Notes under the pieces: model-generated
Told to the model about the DNA's origin: nothing
Databases searched by the model: none
What the model saw: only the letters and a program-made list of their open reading frames with translations
Assembly (NCBI GenBank): GCA_943357275.1
Contig: CALRGL010000021.1
Location: 1 to 13,438, forward strand
DNA: 13,438 nt
Direction of reading: 5' to 3'
DNA from: Candidatus Uhrbacteria bacterium RIFOXYB12_FULL_58_10
Lineage (GTDB): Bacteria; Patescibacteriota; Patescibacteriia; UBA9934; GWF2-40-263
Position numbers and translations under genes: made by a program
Part shown: positions 1-7,147 of the stretch, piece after piece
Layout of the letters: each line of letters starts with the position of its first letter
Position numbering within the stretch: the stretch's first letter is position 1

Positions 1-1104
1 CGACTGCTTGGGGATTTTGTCTGGCACCTTATGAAACCTTACGGCTATGAACGTGTTTGGATTCCACATCTTGCAAAATCTGATCTCTATAAAACGTCTG
101 GTCACTGGGACAAGTTTTCCGATGACATCTTTCATGTTCGATCCAAGAAAACGGATGACGAGTTTGTTTTGAAACCAATGAACTGTCCGCACCACACACA
201 AATTTTTGCTTGCGAACCACGATCGTATCGTGATCTTCCGATTCGCATGAGTGAAATTACAACCGTGTATCGCGATGAGAACACAGGTCAGCTTCAAGGA
301 TTGTCTCGAGTACGATCCATTACACAAGACGATGCACATATCTTCTGTACAATGGACCAGGTCAAACAAGAAGCCATTGGCATTCACGACATCATTACTA
401 AGTTTTACGGCGCATTTAACATGCCTCTTCGTATTCGTCTTTCCATGCATGATAAAGATCATATGGAAAAGTATCTTGGATCAAGTGAACTTTGGGAGCA
501 GGCGGTTGGAACGCTTCGATCACTCTTGGTCGAGCTTGGAAAGTCCTATGAAGAGGGAATTGGGGAAGCAGCGTTCTATGGTCCAAAGATCGATTTCATC
601 GCTACAGACGCCATAGGGCGCGAGTGGCAACTTGCAACCATTCAGCTTGATTTCAACCTCCCAGAGCGCTTCCAGCTTGAATACGTGGATGCAGATGGAC
701 AGAAGAAACGTCCCGTGATGGTTCATCGCGCAATCTCTGGTTCGATTGAACGGTTTATGGGAGTTCTCATTGAACATTACGCTGGAGCGTTTCCATTTTG
801 GCTTGCTCCAGAACAAGTTCGAATTGCAACCGTAAACGATGAACATCTTCCAACGGCTGAACGTCTACTCTCTGAGCTTGTCGAAGCTGGAGTCCGAGTT
901 AAACTCGACAAATCAAATGAGAAAGTAGGGAAGAAGATTCGTAGTGCGGCGATGCAGAAAATTCCGTGGACGATCGTGATTGGTCAAAAAGAAGTGGAAG
1001 GAGGGGATTTTACGGTGAATGTGTTTGGACAAGAAGAAAATCGAGTGATTGGTGCAAAGGAACTTGCAGAAGTTGCAAAGAAAGAATCTCAGTTTCCTAG
1101 TTAA
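1..1104 (+). CDS. thrS: Threonyl-tRNA synthetase, 5'-truncated by window edge
   Basis: Cytoplasmic class II aminoacyl-tRNA synthetase that charges tRNA-Thr with threonine. The frame is open from base 1, so the ATG at 31 is internal; 367 C-terminal residues are visible of a protein usually near 580-640. The N-terminal TGS and editing domains and the start of motif 1 lie outside the window. Visible catalytic-core landmarks are MNCPHH with the zinc Cys (codon 184-186), motif 2 with YRDENTG and the TQDDAHIFC stretch holding a zinc His (337-339), and motif 3 with VMVHRAISGSIERFMG holding the third zinc His (724-726). The last ~100 residues, starting near FWLAPEQVRIATV, form the HGTP anticodon-binding domain. 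All three zinc ligands are present, so the enzyme should be active. It is followed at once by a strong terminator. The identification is secure; what lies upstream cannot be seen. Confidence 0.97.
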   Translation, partial: RLLGDFVWHLMKPYGYERVWIPHLAKSDLYKTSGHWDKFSDDIFHVRSKKTDDEFVLKPMNCPHHTQIFACEPRSYRDLPIRMSEITTVYRDENTGQLQGLSRVRSITQDDAHIFCTMDQVKQEAIGIHDIITKFYGAFNMPLRIRLSMHDKDHMEKYLGSSELWEQAVGTLRSLLVELGKSYEEGIGEAAFYGPKIDFIATDAIGREWQLATIQLDFNLPERFQLEYVDADGQKKRPVMVHRAISGSIERFMGVLIEHYAGAFPFWLAPEQVRIATVNDEHLPTAERLLSELVEAGVRVKLDKSNEKVGKKIRSAAMQKIPWTIVIGQKEVEGGDFTVNVFGQEENRVIGAKELAEVAKKESQFPS

Positions 1105-1106
1105 TA

Positions 1107-1140
1107 AAAAAATCGATCCAATTCAATGGATCGATTTTTT
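1107..1140. terminator. Bidirectional Rho-independent terminator between thrS and the coiled-coil gene
   Basis: A perfect 14-bp inverted repeat (1107-1120 with 1127-1140) encloses a 6-nt loop. Each arm is a six-base A or T run next to TCGATCCA or its complement, so a U tract follows the stem on both strands. It lies 2 nt after the thrS stop and 4 nt after the minus-strand stop of the convergent 726-aa gene, so it can serve both. Confidence 0.9.
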
Positions 1141-1144
1141 GATT

Positions 1145-3325
1145 CTAACTAAACAAACCTTTAAATTTTCCCCAGAGTGATTTTTTTGGTTCTGGTGCGG
1201 AAGGTTGTGAAGCTTGTGGAGGTACTTCTTGTGGTTGTTCGGCAACACGAATAATCCCAGTATTTACGAATTCTTGATCTCCACGTGGTCTATTTTCCAT
1301 GCGAGCTGGACGAACGAAACTGTTTGGGGCTTCTTCAGGAAGGGAATCACTTGATTCAGGTTCATTCAATCCGTTGAGGTCTAGAATTTCTTGAGTGAGT
1401 TTTGGAAAGATTTGGACGTATTCTGTTCCTTCTTTTCGTTCCAATGTAAGTTTGCTTGTCAGTGTATCAACGGCTTTAAGTTTCCATCCTCTTTGCATTT
1501 TTCCGTCGATTTTAATCGCAATAGGATCGTTAATTTCCACTGCGTGAAGAAATGCTTCAAATTTACCTTGTGAAACTTCCCAACCAGGCATACCTTCTCC
1601 TGGTTCTGGGAGTCTGAACGCATCTCTTACTTGTTCACTGTCGCTCATTCCGGGAGTTTCAGGTTCAATGTCATCTTCCCAAGCTGATCTTTCAATAGAC
1701 GTTTCTGTTGGAATCGGTTCTGCTGTAGGTTTTCCGGATTCAATAAATGCAGCATTGATTGCTGAATCAACGTCAGGCTCTGGAAGTTTTTCTTCCATAA
1801 CTGGATGATCCACGAATTTTTGTAAGATGGCTCTGGTTGTATCACGAATCGTTTTTGATTTGAGCAATTTCTTAACAGAGCTCATGACGCGATCTGGATT
1901 TTCTGCGTAGGCGTCGCGAAGTTTATTCGTGAGTGTTGTCGTCTGACCTCTTTGTTCTTCAAGTCTGTCCTCGATACGTTGATCAAAAGCCATTTCAAGT
2001 CCTCTCTTTTCAAGAATGCTATTTGCTGCAACAAGATCTTTAAGTTGAAGTTCTTCTGAAGTCAGCTGTTGTTTGAGATCAGTAACCGCTTTTTCATGAG
2101 CGTTCTTGTATTGTTTATATTTTTCTTCTGTCATTTGACCCGATCCGACAAGGAAATCATAAGCATTGGAAAGGTTGTCGAGTTTTTGTTGCATTTTTTT
2201 TAATCCAACCCCGATATTTCTCCAATACGATTCCTTTTCACGAACCTTGTCTTGACTCACTTCTTTTTTGAAGGCTAATTTCTGCTCCTCTCTTTGTGTA
2301 GCGTTTTGAATAGCGAATTCAACCGTTTTATCAATGCGTTCCAGTAGATCGGCTTGTTCTAAGATTGGCATCATCACACGATGACGACTATATTCGTCGT
2401 TAGCAACGGTCCATGCGGTTTCATCTTTTGCTTTATCCGCATCTTTCATTGTTTGTTCTAACTCCTTTAAACGATTCTTAACAGCTTCAAATCCTTCGTC
2501 ATACAAGGCATCTGGCTCTGGCACCACAGCTCCTTTTGCTTCTTCTTTTACAACAGTTTGTTGTTCAGGAGTTGCTTCTGGTTTTAGTTGAAGTCGTAGT
2601 TTGCTGATTAAATTTTGTGCCGCATTACATCGATCAACAGCATCTTGATAAGCTTTTTCGTTGTTTGCTTTATAAGCTTCATCTGCTTGTATTTTTGCGT
2701 GAGCAAATTCTTGTGTTGCTTCAGAAAGGCTGACCACAAGCTGGTCTTGTGCTTTTATTTCTTTTACTTTTTCTCCTGCTTCTATGGCAAACTGTTTTTT
2801 TGCTGTGCGTTCTTCTCTTTCTCCTTGTGTTTTCTTTAAATAAAAATCAACAAATTTCGTTACGCTTGAAACAATAGCTTCGTCCTGATTATCAGCCAAC
2901 GTTGCACGTAAAAAAATCTCTTCGCTTTTATTTTTGAGAACTTGTTTGATTTCTCTTGTTTCGTCAGCAGAAAGACCGACGGCTTGGCAATAGTTATCAA
3001 CTGCCTTGAGGAGAGACAGTTTCATAACTTGTTCGTCAGCGGTGCTGATTTCGTAAGCTTTCTGTTCTTTTGGATTTGTAACAACGTGTAGTTTAGATTC
3101 TAATGAAAGAACAGTGCCTTCTTCACTTTTTCCAACGACAACAGCTTTTTCTGTTCGATCTGCTCCAACACGAAACTCATCGAGGTCTCCGACATCGGTT
3201 TCATCTATCACGATCGCTTCAGCAGGTTTTCGTATTTCTCTTTTTTGTTTTGGGGCCATCTTTTCAGATTCCTTCATTCCCTCCATTGGAGGTTGTTGAG
3301 ATTCTTGTGTTGCACGGTTTGCCAT
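1145..3325 (-). CDS. Large coiled-coil protein of unknown function (726 aa)
   Basis: I do not recognise this family. The predicted protein is very hydrophilic, with no signal peptide and no transmembrane segment. Residues 1-75 are charged and probably disordered. About 100-510 are rich in Glu, Lys, Gln and Ala with heptad-like spacing (for example the stretches around EKVKEIKAQDQL and LKKMQQKLDNLSNAYDFL), indicating long helices or coiled coil. After an acidic Pro/Glu-rich linker (~515-585), residues 588-651 look like a small folded beta-containing domain (DPIAIKIDGKMQRGWKLKAV...). A second disordered Pro/Gln/Glu linker leads to the last ten residues, LWGKFKGLFS, a basic amphipathic tail that could touch the membrane. 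Only two Cys were noticed. The ATG at 3325 has no clear Shine-Dalgarno. The gene stands alone, convergent with thrS. A scaffold or structural role is only a guess. Confidence 0.85.
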   Translation of the reverse strand: MANRATQESQQPPMEGMKESEKMAPKQKREIRKPAEAIVIDETDVGDLDEFRVGADRTEKAVVVGKSEEGTVLSLESKLHVVTNPKEQKAYEISTADEQVMKLSLLKAVDNYCQAVGLSADETREIKQVLKNKSEEIFLRATLADNQDEAIVSSVTKFVDFYLKKTQGEREERTAKKQFAIEAGEKVKEIKAQDQLVVSLSEATQEFAHAKIQADEAYKANNEKAYQDAVDRCNAAQNLISKLRLQLKPEATPEQQTVVKEEAKGAVVPEPDALYDEGFEAVKNRLKELEQTMKDADKAKDETAWTVANDEYSRHRVMMPILEQADLLERIDKTVEFAIQNATQREEQKLAFKKEVSQDKVREKESYWRNIGVGLKKMQQKLDNLSNAYDFLVGSGQMTEEKYKQYKNAHEKAVTDLKQQLTSEELQLKDLVAANSILEKRGLEMAFDQRIEDRLEEQRGQTTTLTNKLRDAYAENPDRVMSSVKKLLKSKTIRDTTRAILQKFVDHPVMEEKLPEPDVDSAINAAFIESGKPTAEPIPTETSIERSAWEDDIEPETPGMSDSEQVRDAFRLPEPGEGMPGWEVSQGKFEAFLHAVEINDPIAIKIDGKMQRGWKLKAVDTLTSKLTLERKEGTEYVQIFPKLTQEILDLNGLNEPESSDSLPEEAPNSFVRPARMENRPRGDQEFVNTGIIRVAEQPQEVPPQASQPSAPEPKKSLWGKFKGLFS

Positions 3326-3350
3326 AGAGTTTCACTAAATTGTCTATTTA

Positions 3351-3376
3351 TTGACAGATACTTATCCTAATGATAC
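3351..3376 (+). promoter_or_regulatory. Weak candidate promoter in the divergent gap 3326-3411
   Basis: The 86-nt gap between the coiled-coil gene (minus) and the 160-aa gene (plus) must hold divergent promoters. A perfect TTGACA is seen at 3351-3356. The best -10-like hexamer, TGATAC at 3371-3376, is only 14 nt away, which is short; at 17 nt the match is poor (TACCTT). On the minus strand, TTTAGT ends 8 nt before the coiled-coil ATG but lacks a good -35. The region is a real divergent control region, but the exact elements are uncertain. Confidence 0.3.
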
Positions 3377-3396
3377 CTTCGAATGTCACGTTAGGC

Positions 3397-3402
3397 AAGG
3401 AG
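3397..3402 (+). promoter_or_regulatory. Shine-Dalgarno that decides the start of the 160-aa gene
   Basis: AAGGAG at 3397-3402 lies 9 nt before the ATG at 3412. The in-frame ATG 42 nt further upstream (3370) has no comparable site, and the SD would fall inside its coding sequence, so 3412 is preferred. Confidence 0.75.
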
Positions 3403-3411
3403 AATCTGTAC

Positions 3412-3894
3412 ATGAATACAGACGTTGTTTCTCTGGTCAGTCGTGATTCTCGGCTTTCTGTGTTTGCTCGCACGAAGTTTCCTCATTCACCCGAATTTGT
3501 TGAATGGTTGGTTGAGGAAATACGGGCGTGTAACGGAAGTCTCGATGTTCTGAGTATTCTTTGCAAGGGGATCGAAGATCTACGTGGACATTTTCAGCCA
3601 GTAGGTCCAATCACCAAAGAAGTGATCGATGGGTGGCGAAGTCCTCTTGTCAGTCAAGAAGTTGGTGTTTTGAGAATCAAGTTACTTGATCACTATGAGC
3701 GATTGGATTTTGTAGGGATCATGGTCTTGTTTCGTATGGAACTGCATCTTTCTGCTGAAATCAAGTCAGGTGGTGTTGAAGTCAGTGCCGAGCCACGGAT
3801 TTCTGTAGATCAGAGTCAGAGTGTTGCCTATATCCATCTTTTCTTTCGTCTGTTGGCCATTCTCGCTCAAATCGATCGGCCATCCTTTCACTAA
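3412..3894 (+). CDS. Hypothetical 160-aa soluble protein, family not recognised
   Basis: The start at 3412 is chosen for its AAGGAG site; the reading frame stays open upstream to an ATG at 3370. The protein has no signal peptide, membrane span or Cys-metal motif. It opens with a polar stretch (MNTDVVSLVSRDSRLSVFA). A helical middle follows around EFVEWLVEEIRACNGSLDVL, and then a segment of alternating strands, LRIKLLDHYERLDFVGIMVLFRMELHL, that reads as a small mixed alpha/beta domain. The last 20 residues form a hydrophobic helix (YIHLFFRLLAILAQI). No catalytic motif stands out, and I cannot name a function. It is transcribed alone, ending in its own terminator before the miaB promoter, so a functional link to miaB-miaA is not implied. 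Confidence 0.75.
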   Translation: MNTDVVSLVSRDSRLSVFARTKFPHSPEFVEWLVEEIRACNGSLDVLSILCKGIEDLRGHFQPVGPITKEVIDGWRSPLVSQEVGVLRIKLLDHYERLDFVGIMVLFRMELHLSAEIKSGGVEVSAEPRISVDQSQSVAYIHLFFRLLAILAQIDRPSFH

Positions 3895-3919
3895 GCAATG
3901 GAACACCTATTGCTTTTTT
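3893..3919 (+). terminator. Rho-independent terminator after the 160-aa gene
   Basis: A stem of 9 pairs (3893-3901 with 3907-3915, including one G-U pair) encloses a 5-nt loop. A run of six T (3914-3919) ends the structure, so the last two stem pairs use the first T residues of the tract. It begins within the TAA stop of the upstream gene. This separates that gene from miaB. Confidence 0.75.
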
Positions 3920-3925
3920 GTTTCA

Positions 3926-3950
3926 GGGCAACTACCAGGGTTGCCCCTAC
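3926..3950 (-). repeat. REP-like hairpin with 5' GTAG tetranucleotide
   Basis: A perfect 7-bp inverted repeat (GGGCAAC at 3926-3932, GTTGCCC at 3940-3946) has a 7-nt loop. Read on the minus strand, it is preceded by GTAG (3950-3947), the arrangement of REP elements mobilised by Y1-family RAYT transposases. It is not a good terminator, since no T run follows on either strand. It lies between a terminator and a promoter, where a dispersed repeat would be tolerated. Only one copy is seen here, so its repeat nature is inferred. Confidence 0.45.
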
Positions 3951-3967
3951 GATTTCTTTCTATTCTT

Positions 3968-3976
3968 TGCTAGAAT
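3968..3976 (+). promoter_or_regulatory. Extended -10 promoter of miaB, 8 nt from the ATG
   Basis: TGC followed by TAGAAT (3971-3976) makes an extended -10 element; no good -35 is seen at 16-18 nt. Transcription would start at about 3983-3985, i.e. at or within 2 nt of the miaB ATG at 3985, giving a leaderless or near-leaderless mRNA. This fits the absence of a Shine-Dalgarno at miaB. Confidence 0.55.
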
Positions 3977-3984
3977 CCTCCGGT

Positions 3985-5379
3985 ATGGAAGTTTACCCGC
4001 CAAAATATCACCTTATTACCTTTGGGTGCCAAATGAACAAAAATGACTCAGAGCGTATGGCTACGCTTCTGAAGAATCTTGGGTTTGCTTCAACGGATAG
4101 TAAAGAAGAAGCTGACTTGATTTTGATCAATACGTGTTCTGTTCGACAAAGCGCAGAGGATCGTGTATTTGGGCAGATTCATTTGTTTAAGCCACTCAAA
4201 CGAGCAAATTCAAAATTGATTATTGGGATTACAGGGTGTCTGCCTGGACGAGATCGCGATCAAGCTATTAAAAAGAAAATGGGAATCGTGGACTTGTATT
4301 TTCCAACAGATCAAATGAGTCAGTTGCCACGATGGATTGCTGAGCTTCGACCAGAGTTAGTAAATAGTGTGGATTTAGTTGAGGACTACATGAAGCTTGT
4401 CCCTGATCGTAAAACGACGCGCCAAGCGTTTGTATCGATTCAAACGGGTTGTAACAAGTTTTGTACCTATTGTGTGGTGCCGTTTTCACGAGGACTCGAA
4501 AAGAATCGTCCGCTCAAAGATATTCTCGATGAGATCAAAGGTCTTGCTGATCACGGATGTGTGGAAGTGACGCTTCTTGGTCAAACCGTAAATAGTTATC
4601 GAGCGCCAGACGCAGAACTCTTCTCACAAAATAATCCATACACAGACCACTTCGCAAAGCTTTTATGGGAAGTCAATCAAGTGAAGGAGATTTCTCGATT
4701 GCATTTTACCGCTCCACATCCACTTCACATGACAGATGACATTATCGACGCCATGACCTTGCCGGCACATCTTAATTTTATTCATCTTCCCGTTCAGTCT
4801 GGAGATGACGAAGTGTTGCGTCGGATGAATCGACGGTATACGTCGGCACAGTTTATGGAGGTGATCAAACGTTTGAAAGCCAAGATACCAAACCTCGCAA
4901 TCGGAACGGATATTATCGTTGGGTTCTGTGGAGAGACAGAAGAGCAATTTCAAAAGACCGTTCAACTTTTTAAAGATGCAGATATTGATATCTCTTATAC
5001 AGCAAAATACTCGGATAGATCTGGTACAGCTGCACATCGTGCCTTTGCTGACGACGTTTCTAATGAAGAAAAGAAGCGACGCTGGGAAGTGATTCAACAG
5101 TTGATGGAAGTATCCGTTGTGAAAAAGAACCAGCGATTTGTGGGTGAAGTTGTCAGTGTTCTTGTTGAACGTCACGAAGCACCAAGAATCACAGACGAAA
5201 TGCTGATGATGCCTGAAAAGATTCAGGAAACGATCAAGAATCAACCCGGACTCTGTTACGGAAACTCCCGTGAAATGAAACTCACTCGATTTCCAGGAAC
5301 AAAAGAGCTTGTAGGGCAAATCGTGAACATAAAAATCACCCGCGCAGACATGTGGATTTTGGAAGGGGAACTTGTATGA
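3985..5379 (+). CDS. miaB: tRNA-2-methylthio-N6-dimethylallyladenosine synthase
   Basis: Radical-SAM methylthiotransferase that adds the 2-methylthio group to i6A at tRNA position 37, using two [4Fe-4S] clusters. The 464-aa protein shows the N-terminal MTTase (UPF0004) domain with cluster ligands C15 (FGCQMN), C51 (INTCSVR) and C85 (GITGCLPG). The radical-SAM core has C156, C160 and C163 in CNKFCTYC. A C-terminal TRAM segment begins near residue 390. All six cysteines are present. The GITGC and CTYCVVPFSRG signatures favour MiaB over MtaB or RimO. The ATG at 3985 is preferred over 3898 because MiaB proteins begin shortly before the xxxTFGCQMN strand, and the extra 29 residues would be encoded across the hairpins. 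It overlaps miaA, which makes its substrate i6A, by 4 nt (ATGA). Confidence 0.95.
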   Translation: MEVYPPKYHLITFGCQMNKNDSERMATLLKNLGFASTDSKEEADLILINTCSVRQSAEDRVFGQIHLFKPLKRANSKLIIGITGCLPGRDRDQAIKKKMGIVDLYFPTDQMSQLPRWIAELRPELVNSVDLVEDYMKLVPDRKTTRQAFVSIQTGCNKFCTYCVVPFSRGLEKNRPLKDILDEIKGLADHGCVEVTLLGQTVNSYRAPDAELFSQNNPYTDHFAKLLWEVNQVKEISRLHFTAPHPLHMTDDIIDAMTLPAHLNFIHLPVQSGDDEVLRRMNRRYTSAQFMEVIKRLKAKIPNLAIGTDIIVGFCGETEEQFQKTVQLFKDADIDISYTAKYSDRSGTAAHRAFADDVSNEEKKRRWEVIQQLMEVSVVKKNQRFVGEVVSVLVERHEAPRITDEMLMMPEKIQETIKNQPGLCYGNSREMKLTRFPGTKELVGQIVNIKITRADMWILEGELV

Positions 5380-6344
5380 AACCAAGAATTGTCGCCATTA
5401 TTGGCCCAACTGCCTCTGGGAAAACATCCCTGGGAATTGAGATTGCCAAGCAATTCAATGGGGAAGTGATCTCGATTGATTCGCGACAAGTGTATCGAGG
5501 AATGGATATTGGAACGGCGAAGATCGAAGGAGAGCGTGTTGAGGTTGGTGGGCGAAGTATGACTGATCTTATAGAAGGGGCAGGTTCTAAAGCTGTTCTC
5601 TTTGATGAGGTTTTACACTGGGGAATCGATCTAGTCGATCCGGATCACGAGTATTCGATTTCTGATTTCAAACTTTTTGCAGACAAAAAGATTGCTGAAA
5701 TCGTCCGTCGTGGGCATGTTCCAATTTTAGTTGGCGGAACAGGTTTTTGGTTGCAAGCAATCATCGATAACTTCGATCTCACCAATACAAAAAGCGATCC
5801 AGCTCTTCGCGAAGAACTGGAAAAGAAATCTTCTGGAGATTTGTTTCACGAATACAAACAACTCGATCCAGAAGGTGCGGAGATGATCGATCGAGACAAC
5901 AAACGAAAACTAGTTCGCGCACTTGAGGTCACAAAGCTTACAGGAAAACCATTCTCTGAGTCACAAGCAAAAGGGGAGAGTAAGTATGATGTGTTGCAAA
6001 TTGGTTTACTGGTTGATCGAGAGGCCTTGAGCGAACGCATTAACTTGCGCGTGGATGAGATGGTTGCTAAAGGGTTGGTGGACGAAGTTCAAAAACTCAA
6101 AGATCAGTACGGATGTGAAATAGAATCCATGACTAGTATTGGGTATCGACAGGTGTGTGAATTTTTAGAAAAGAAGGTTTCTTTGAAAGAAGCTGTTGAG
6201 GAAGTGAAGACGGCTTCGCGACAGTATTCAAAGCGTCAAATGACGTGGTTTAAACGTGATCAGAGGATTCAATGGGTGGTAAATCAGGAACAAGCTTTGG
6301 AACTCGTACAAACATTTTTCAAACAAAAAACCCCGTCTTTGTAA
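5376..6344 (+). CDS. miaA: tRNA dimethylallyltransferase
   Basis: Transfers the dimethylallyl group from DMAPP to N6 of A37 in tRNAs reading UNN codons, producing the substrate of the upstream MiaB. The start is the ATG overlapping the miaB stop (ATGA), with AAGGGG (5363-5368) 7 nt before it; the ATG at 5352 would lack this. The 322-aa protein has the P-loop GPTASGKT (10-17), the catalytic-region Asp in SIDSRQVY (D35), GTAK (46-49), HWGIDLVDPDHEYS, GGTGFWLQAI, and the C-terminal SIGYRQ and RQYSKRQMTWFKRD signatures. Between GTAK and HWGID it carries about 31 residues where E. coli MiaA has about 10, so there is a ~20-residue acidic insertion (about residues 50-80). The last coding bases overlap an opposing terminator. 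Confidence 0.95.
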   Translation: MKPRIVAIIGPTASGKTSLGIEIAKQFNGEVISIDSRQVYRGMDIGTAKIEGERVEVGGRSMTDLIEGAGSKAVLFDEVLHWGIDLVDPDHEYSISDFKLFADKKIAEIVRRGHVPILVGGTGFWLQAIIDNFDLTNTKSDPALREELEKKSSGDLFHEYKQLDPEGAEMIDRDNKRKLVRALEVTKLTGKPFSESQAKGESKYDVLQIGLLVDREALSERINLRVDEMVAKGLVDEVQKLKDQYGCEIESMTSIGYRQVCEFLEKKVSLKEAVEEVKTASRQYSKRQMTWFKRDQRIQWVVNQEQALELVQTFFKQKTPSL

Positions 6345-6350
6345 GAGGGG
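6325..6350 (-). terminator. Terminator of the 6366-7109 unit, overlapping the end of miaA
   Basis: On the minus strand an eight-pair stem with one bulged base (CCCCTCTT with AAGACGGGG, 6350-6331) is followed by six T (6330-6325). It lies 15 nt after the stop of the 120-aa gene. Its left arm and U tract lie inside the miaA coding sequence. The plus strand has no T run, so miaA itself has no clear terminator here. Confidence 0.8.
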
Positions 6351-6365
6351 TAGGGGAGAAAGAAC

Positions 6366-6728
6366 TTACTTTTTGACGCCAGACTTGGCAGACGCGATCT
6401 GCTCGACCATGGTAGTCGGCTTGATGCCTGCCAGAATGATGGCCATCGCCTGATCGTCGCTGAAACCTTCTTCCTTCAAGGCTTTGAACATGCGTCCAAA
6501 TCCTTTGGCACGCACTTCAGCGACCTTGTTCAGCTCACTGTCGAGTCCAAGCAGAACCTCGGCAAAGGTGCCGACAAGCAGCTTGAGAAACGGGCCCGCA
6601 ACGTCTTTGGTGATTTCGGGGACTCGGTCTTGAAGAACCTGAGCAATGCGCAAGAACTTGCCGAAGTCACCCTTTTCGATCACGTCACGCTGGATTTCCT
6701 GGATTGCTTCGTAGGGCAAAGCTTCCAT
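6366..6728 (-). CDS. Hypothetical 120-aa helical protein, probably highly expressed
   Basis: Not a family I recognise. It is a soluble, mostly alpha-helical protein without Cys, signal peptide or clear membrane span. Amphipathic helices cover roughly residues 5-35 and 43-80. The middle segment GPFLKLLVGTFAEVLLGLDSEL is the most hydrophobic part, but too polar for a confident transmembrane helix. The C-terminal third, FGRMFKALKEEGFSDDQAMAIILAGIKPTT, resembles a small helix-turn-helix-like or UBA-like bundle in shape only. Its ATG directly abuts the TAG of the upstream gene (0 nt), so it is translationally coupled second in a two-gene unit. Codon use favours C-ending codons (ATC, TTC, GAC) and CTG, unlike its neighbours, which may mean high expression or foreign origin. 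It ends at a strong terminator. Confidence 0.8.
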   Translation of the reverse strand: MEALPYEAIQEIQRDVIEKGDFGKFLRIAQVLQDRVPEITKDVAGPFLKLLVGTFAEVLLGLDSELNKVAEVRAKGFGRMFKALKEEGFSDDQAMAIILAGIKPTTMVEQIASAKSGVKK

Positions 6729-7109
6729 CTAGATATCTTCGATGCGCTTTTGACACGCTTCAGCCGCAGTGATCTGGGTCCTGATGTTTTCGATTTCTCG
6801 ATTGATATTCTCGATTTTTGACTGTTCCTCTGAAGCGCGCTTTTCGAATTCTGTCTGAGCCTCGGGAGTGATTGTTCCAGATTCACCTGCCAAGTTTCTT
6901 TTCAGACGTTGGATGCGATATTCAATTTCCTCTTTCTGTCGATTGAGACTTTGAATCCCGTTTCGCAATTCGCTGATGACACTGGGGCTTCGATAGCCGT
7001 CTTCTTTGGTAATGACCTCGATCTGAGCTTTGAACTCAGCGATTCGATCTGTATCACCTTGGGTAAAGATCATCAAACGTTTGGGTTCGTTCGAAGTCGA
7101 GTCACTCAT
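6729..7109 (-). CDS. Hypothetical 126-aa coiled-coil protein
   Basis: First gene of the two-gene minus-strand unit. The start is set by a perfect AAGGAG 6 nt before the ATG. About the first 45 residues (PKRLMIFTQGDTDRIAEFKAQIEVITKEDGY...) look like a short folded region. Residues ~45-75 (SELRNGIQSLNRQKEEIEYRIQRLKRNL) and ~85-126 form two Glu/Arg/Gln-rich helices joined by a Gly/Ser/Thr turn, consistent with an antiparallel coiled-coil hairpin. There is one Cys near the C terminus (EACQKR) and no signal peptide. Zero spacing to the 120-aa gene suggests the two products are made in a fixed ratio and may bind each other. No known family is assigned. Confidence 0.8.
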   Translation of the reverse strand: MSDSTSNEPKRLMIFTQGDTDRIAEFKAQIEVITKEDGYRSPSVISELRNGIQSLNRQKEEIEYRIQRLKRNLAGESGTITPEAQTEFEKRASEEQSKIENINREIENIRTQITAAEACQKRIEDI

Positions 7110-7115
7110 GAATCT

Positions 7116-7142
7116 CTCCTTGGGCTGGATGAAATGCCAGCC
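7116..7142 (-). promoter_or_regulatory. 5'-leader hairpin and Shine-Dalgarno of the 6366-7109 unit
   Basis: In mRNA sense the leader begins with a perfect GC-rich 6-bp stem (GGCTGG...CCAGCC, 7142-7137 with 7128-7123) and an 8-nt loop. One base later comes AAGGAG (7121-7116), 6 nt from the ATG. The predicted transcription start (about 7141) falls at the foot of this stem, the position of a 5'-terminal stabilising hairpin. Confidence 0.6.
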
Positions 7143-7147
7143 GGGCG

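Noticed and set aside
3370..3411. Earlier ATG of the 160-aa gene
   Set aside because: No ribosome site precedes it, while AAGGAG lies correctly before 3412.
3898..3984. Upstream ATG extension of miaB
   Set aside because: The extra 29 residues do not resemble a MiaB N terminus, and the stretch spans a terminator, a REP-like hairpin and the extended -10. The start at 3985 fits the family.
4663..5385. 240-codon open frame antisense to miaB
   Set aside because: A composition shadow of miaB, rich in Phe, His and Cys, with no recognisable domain or ribosome site.
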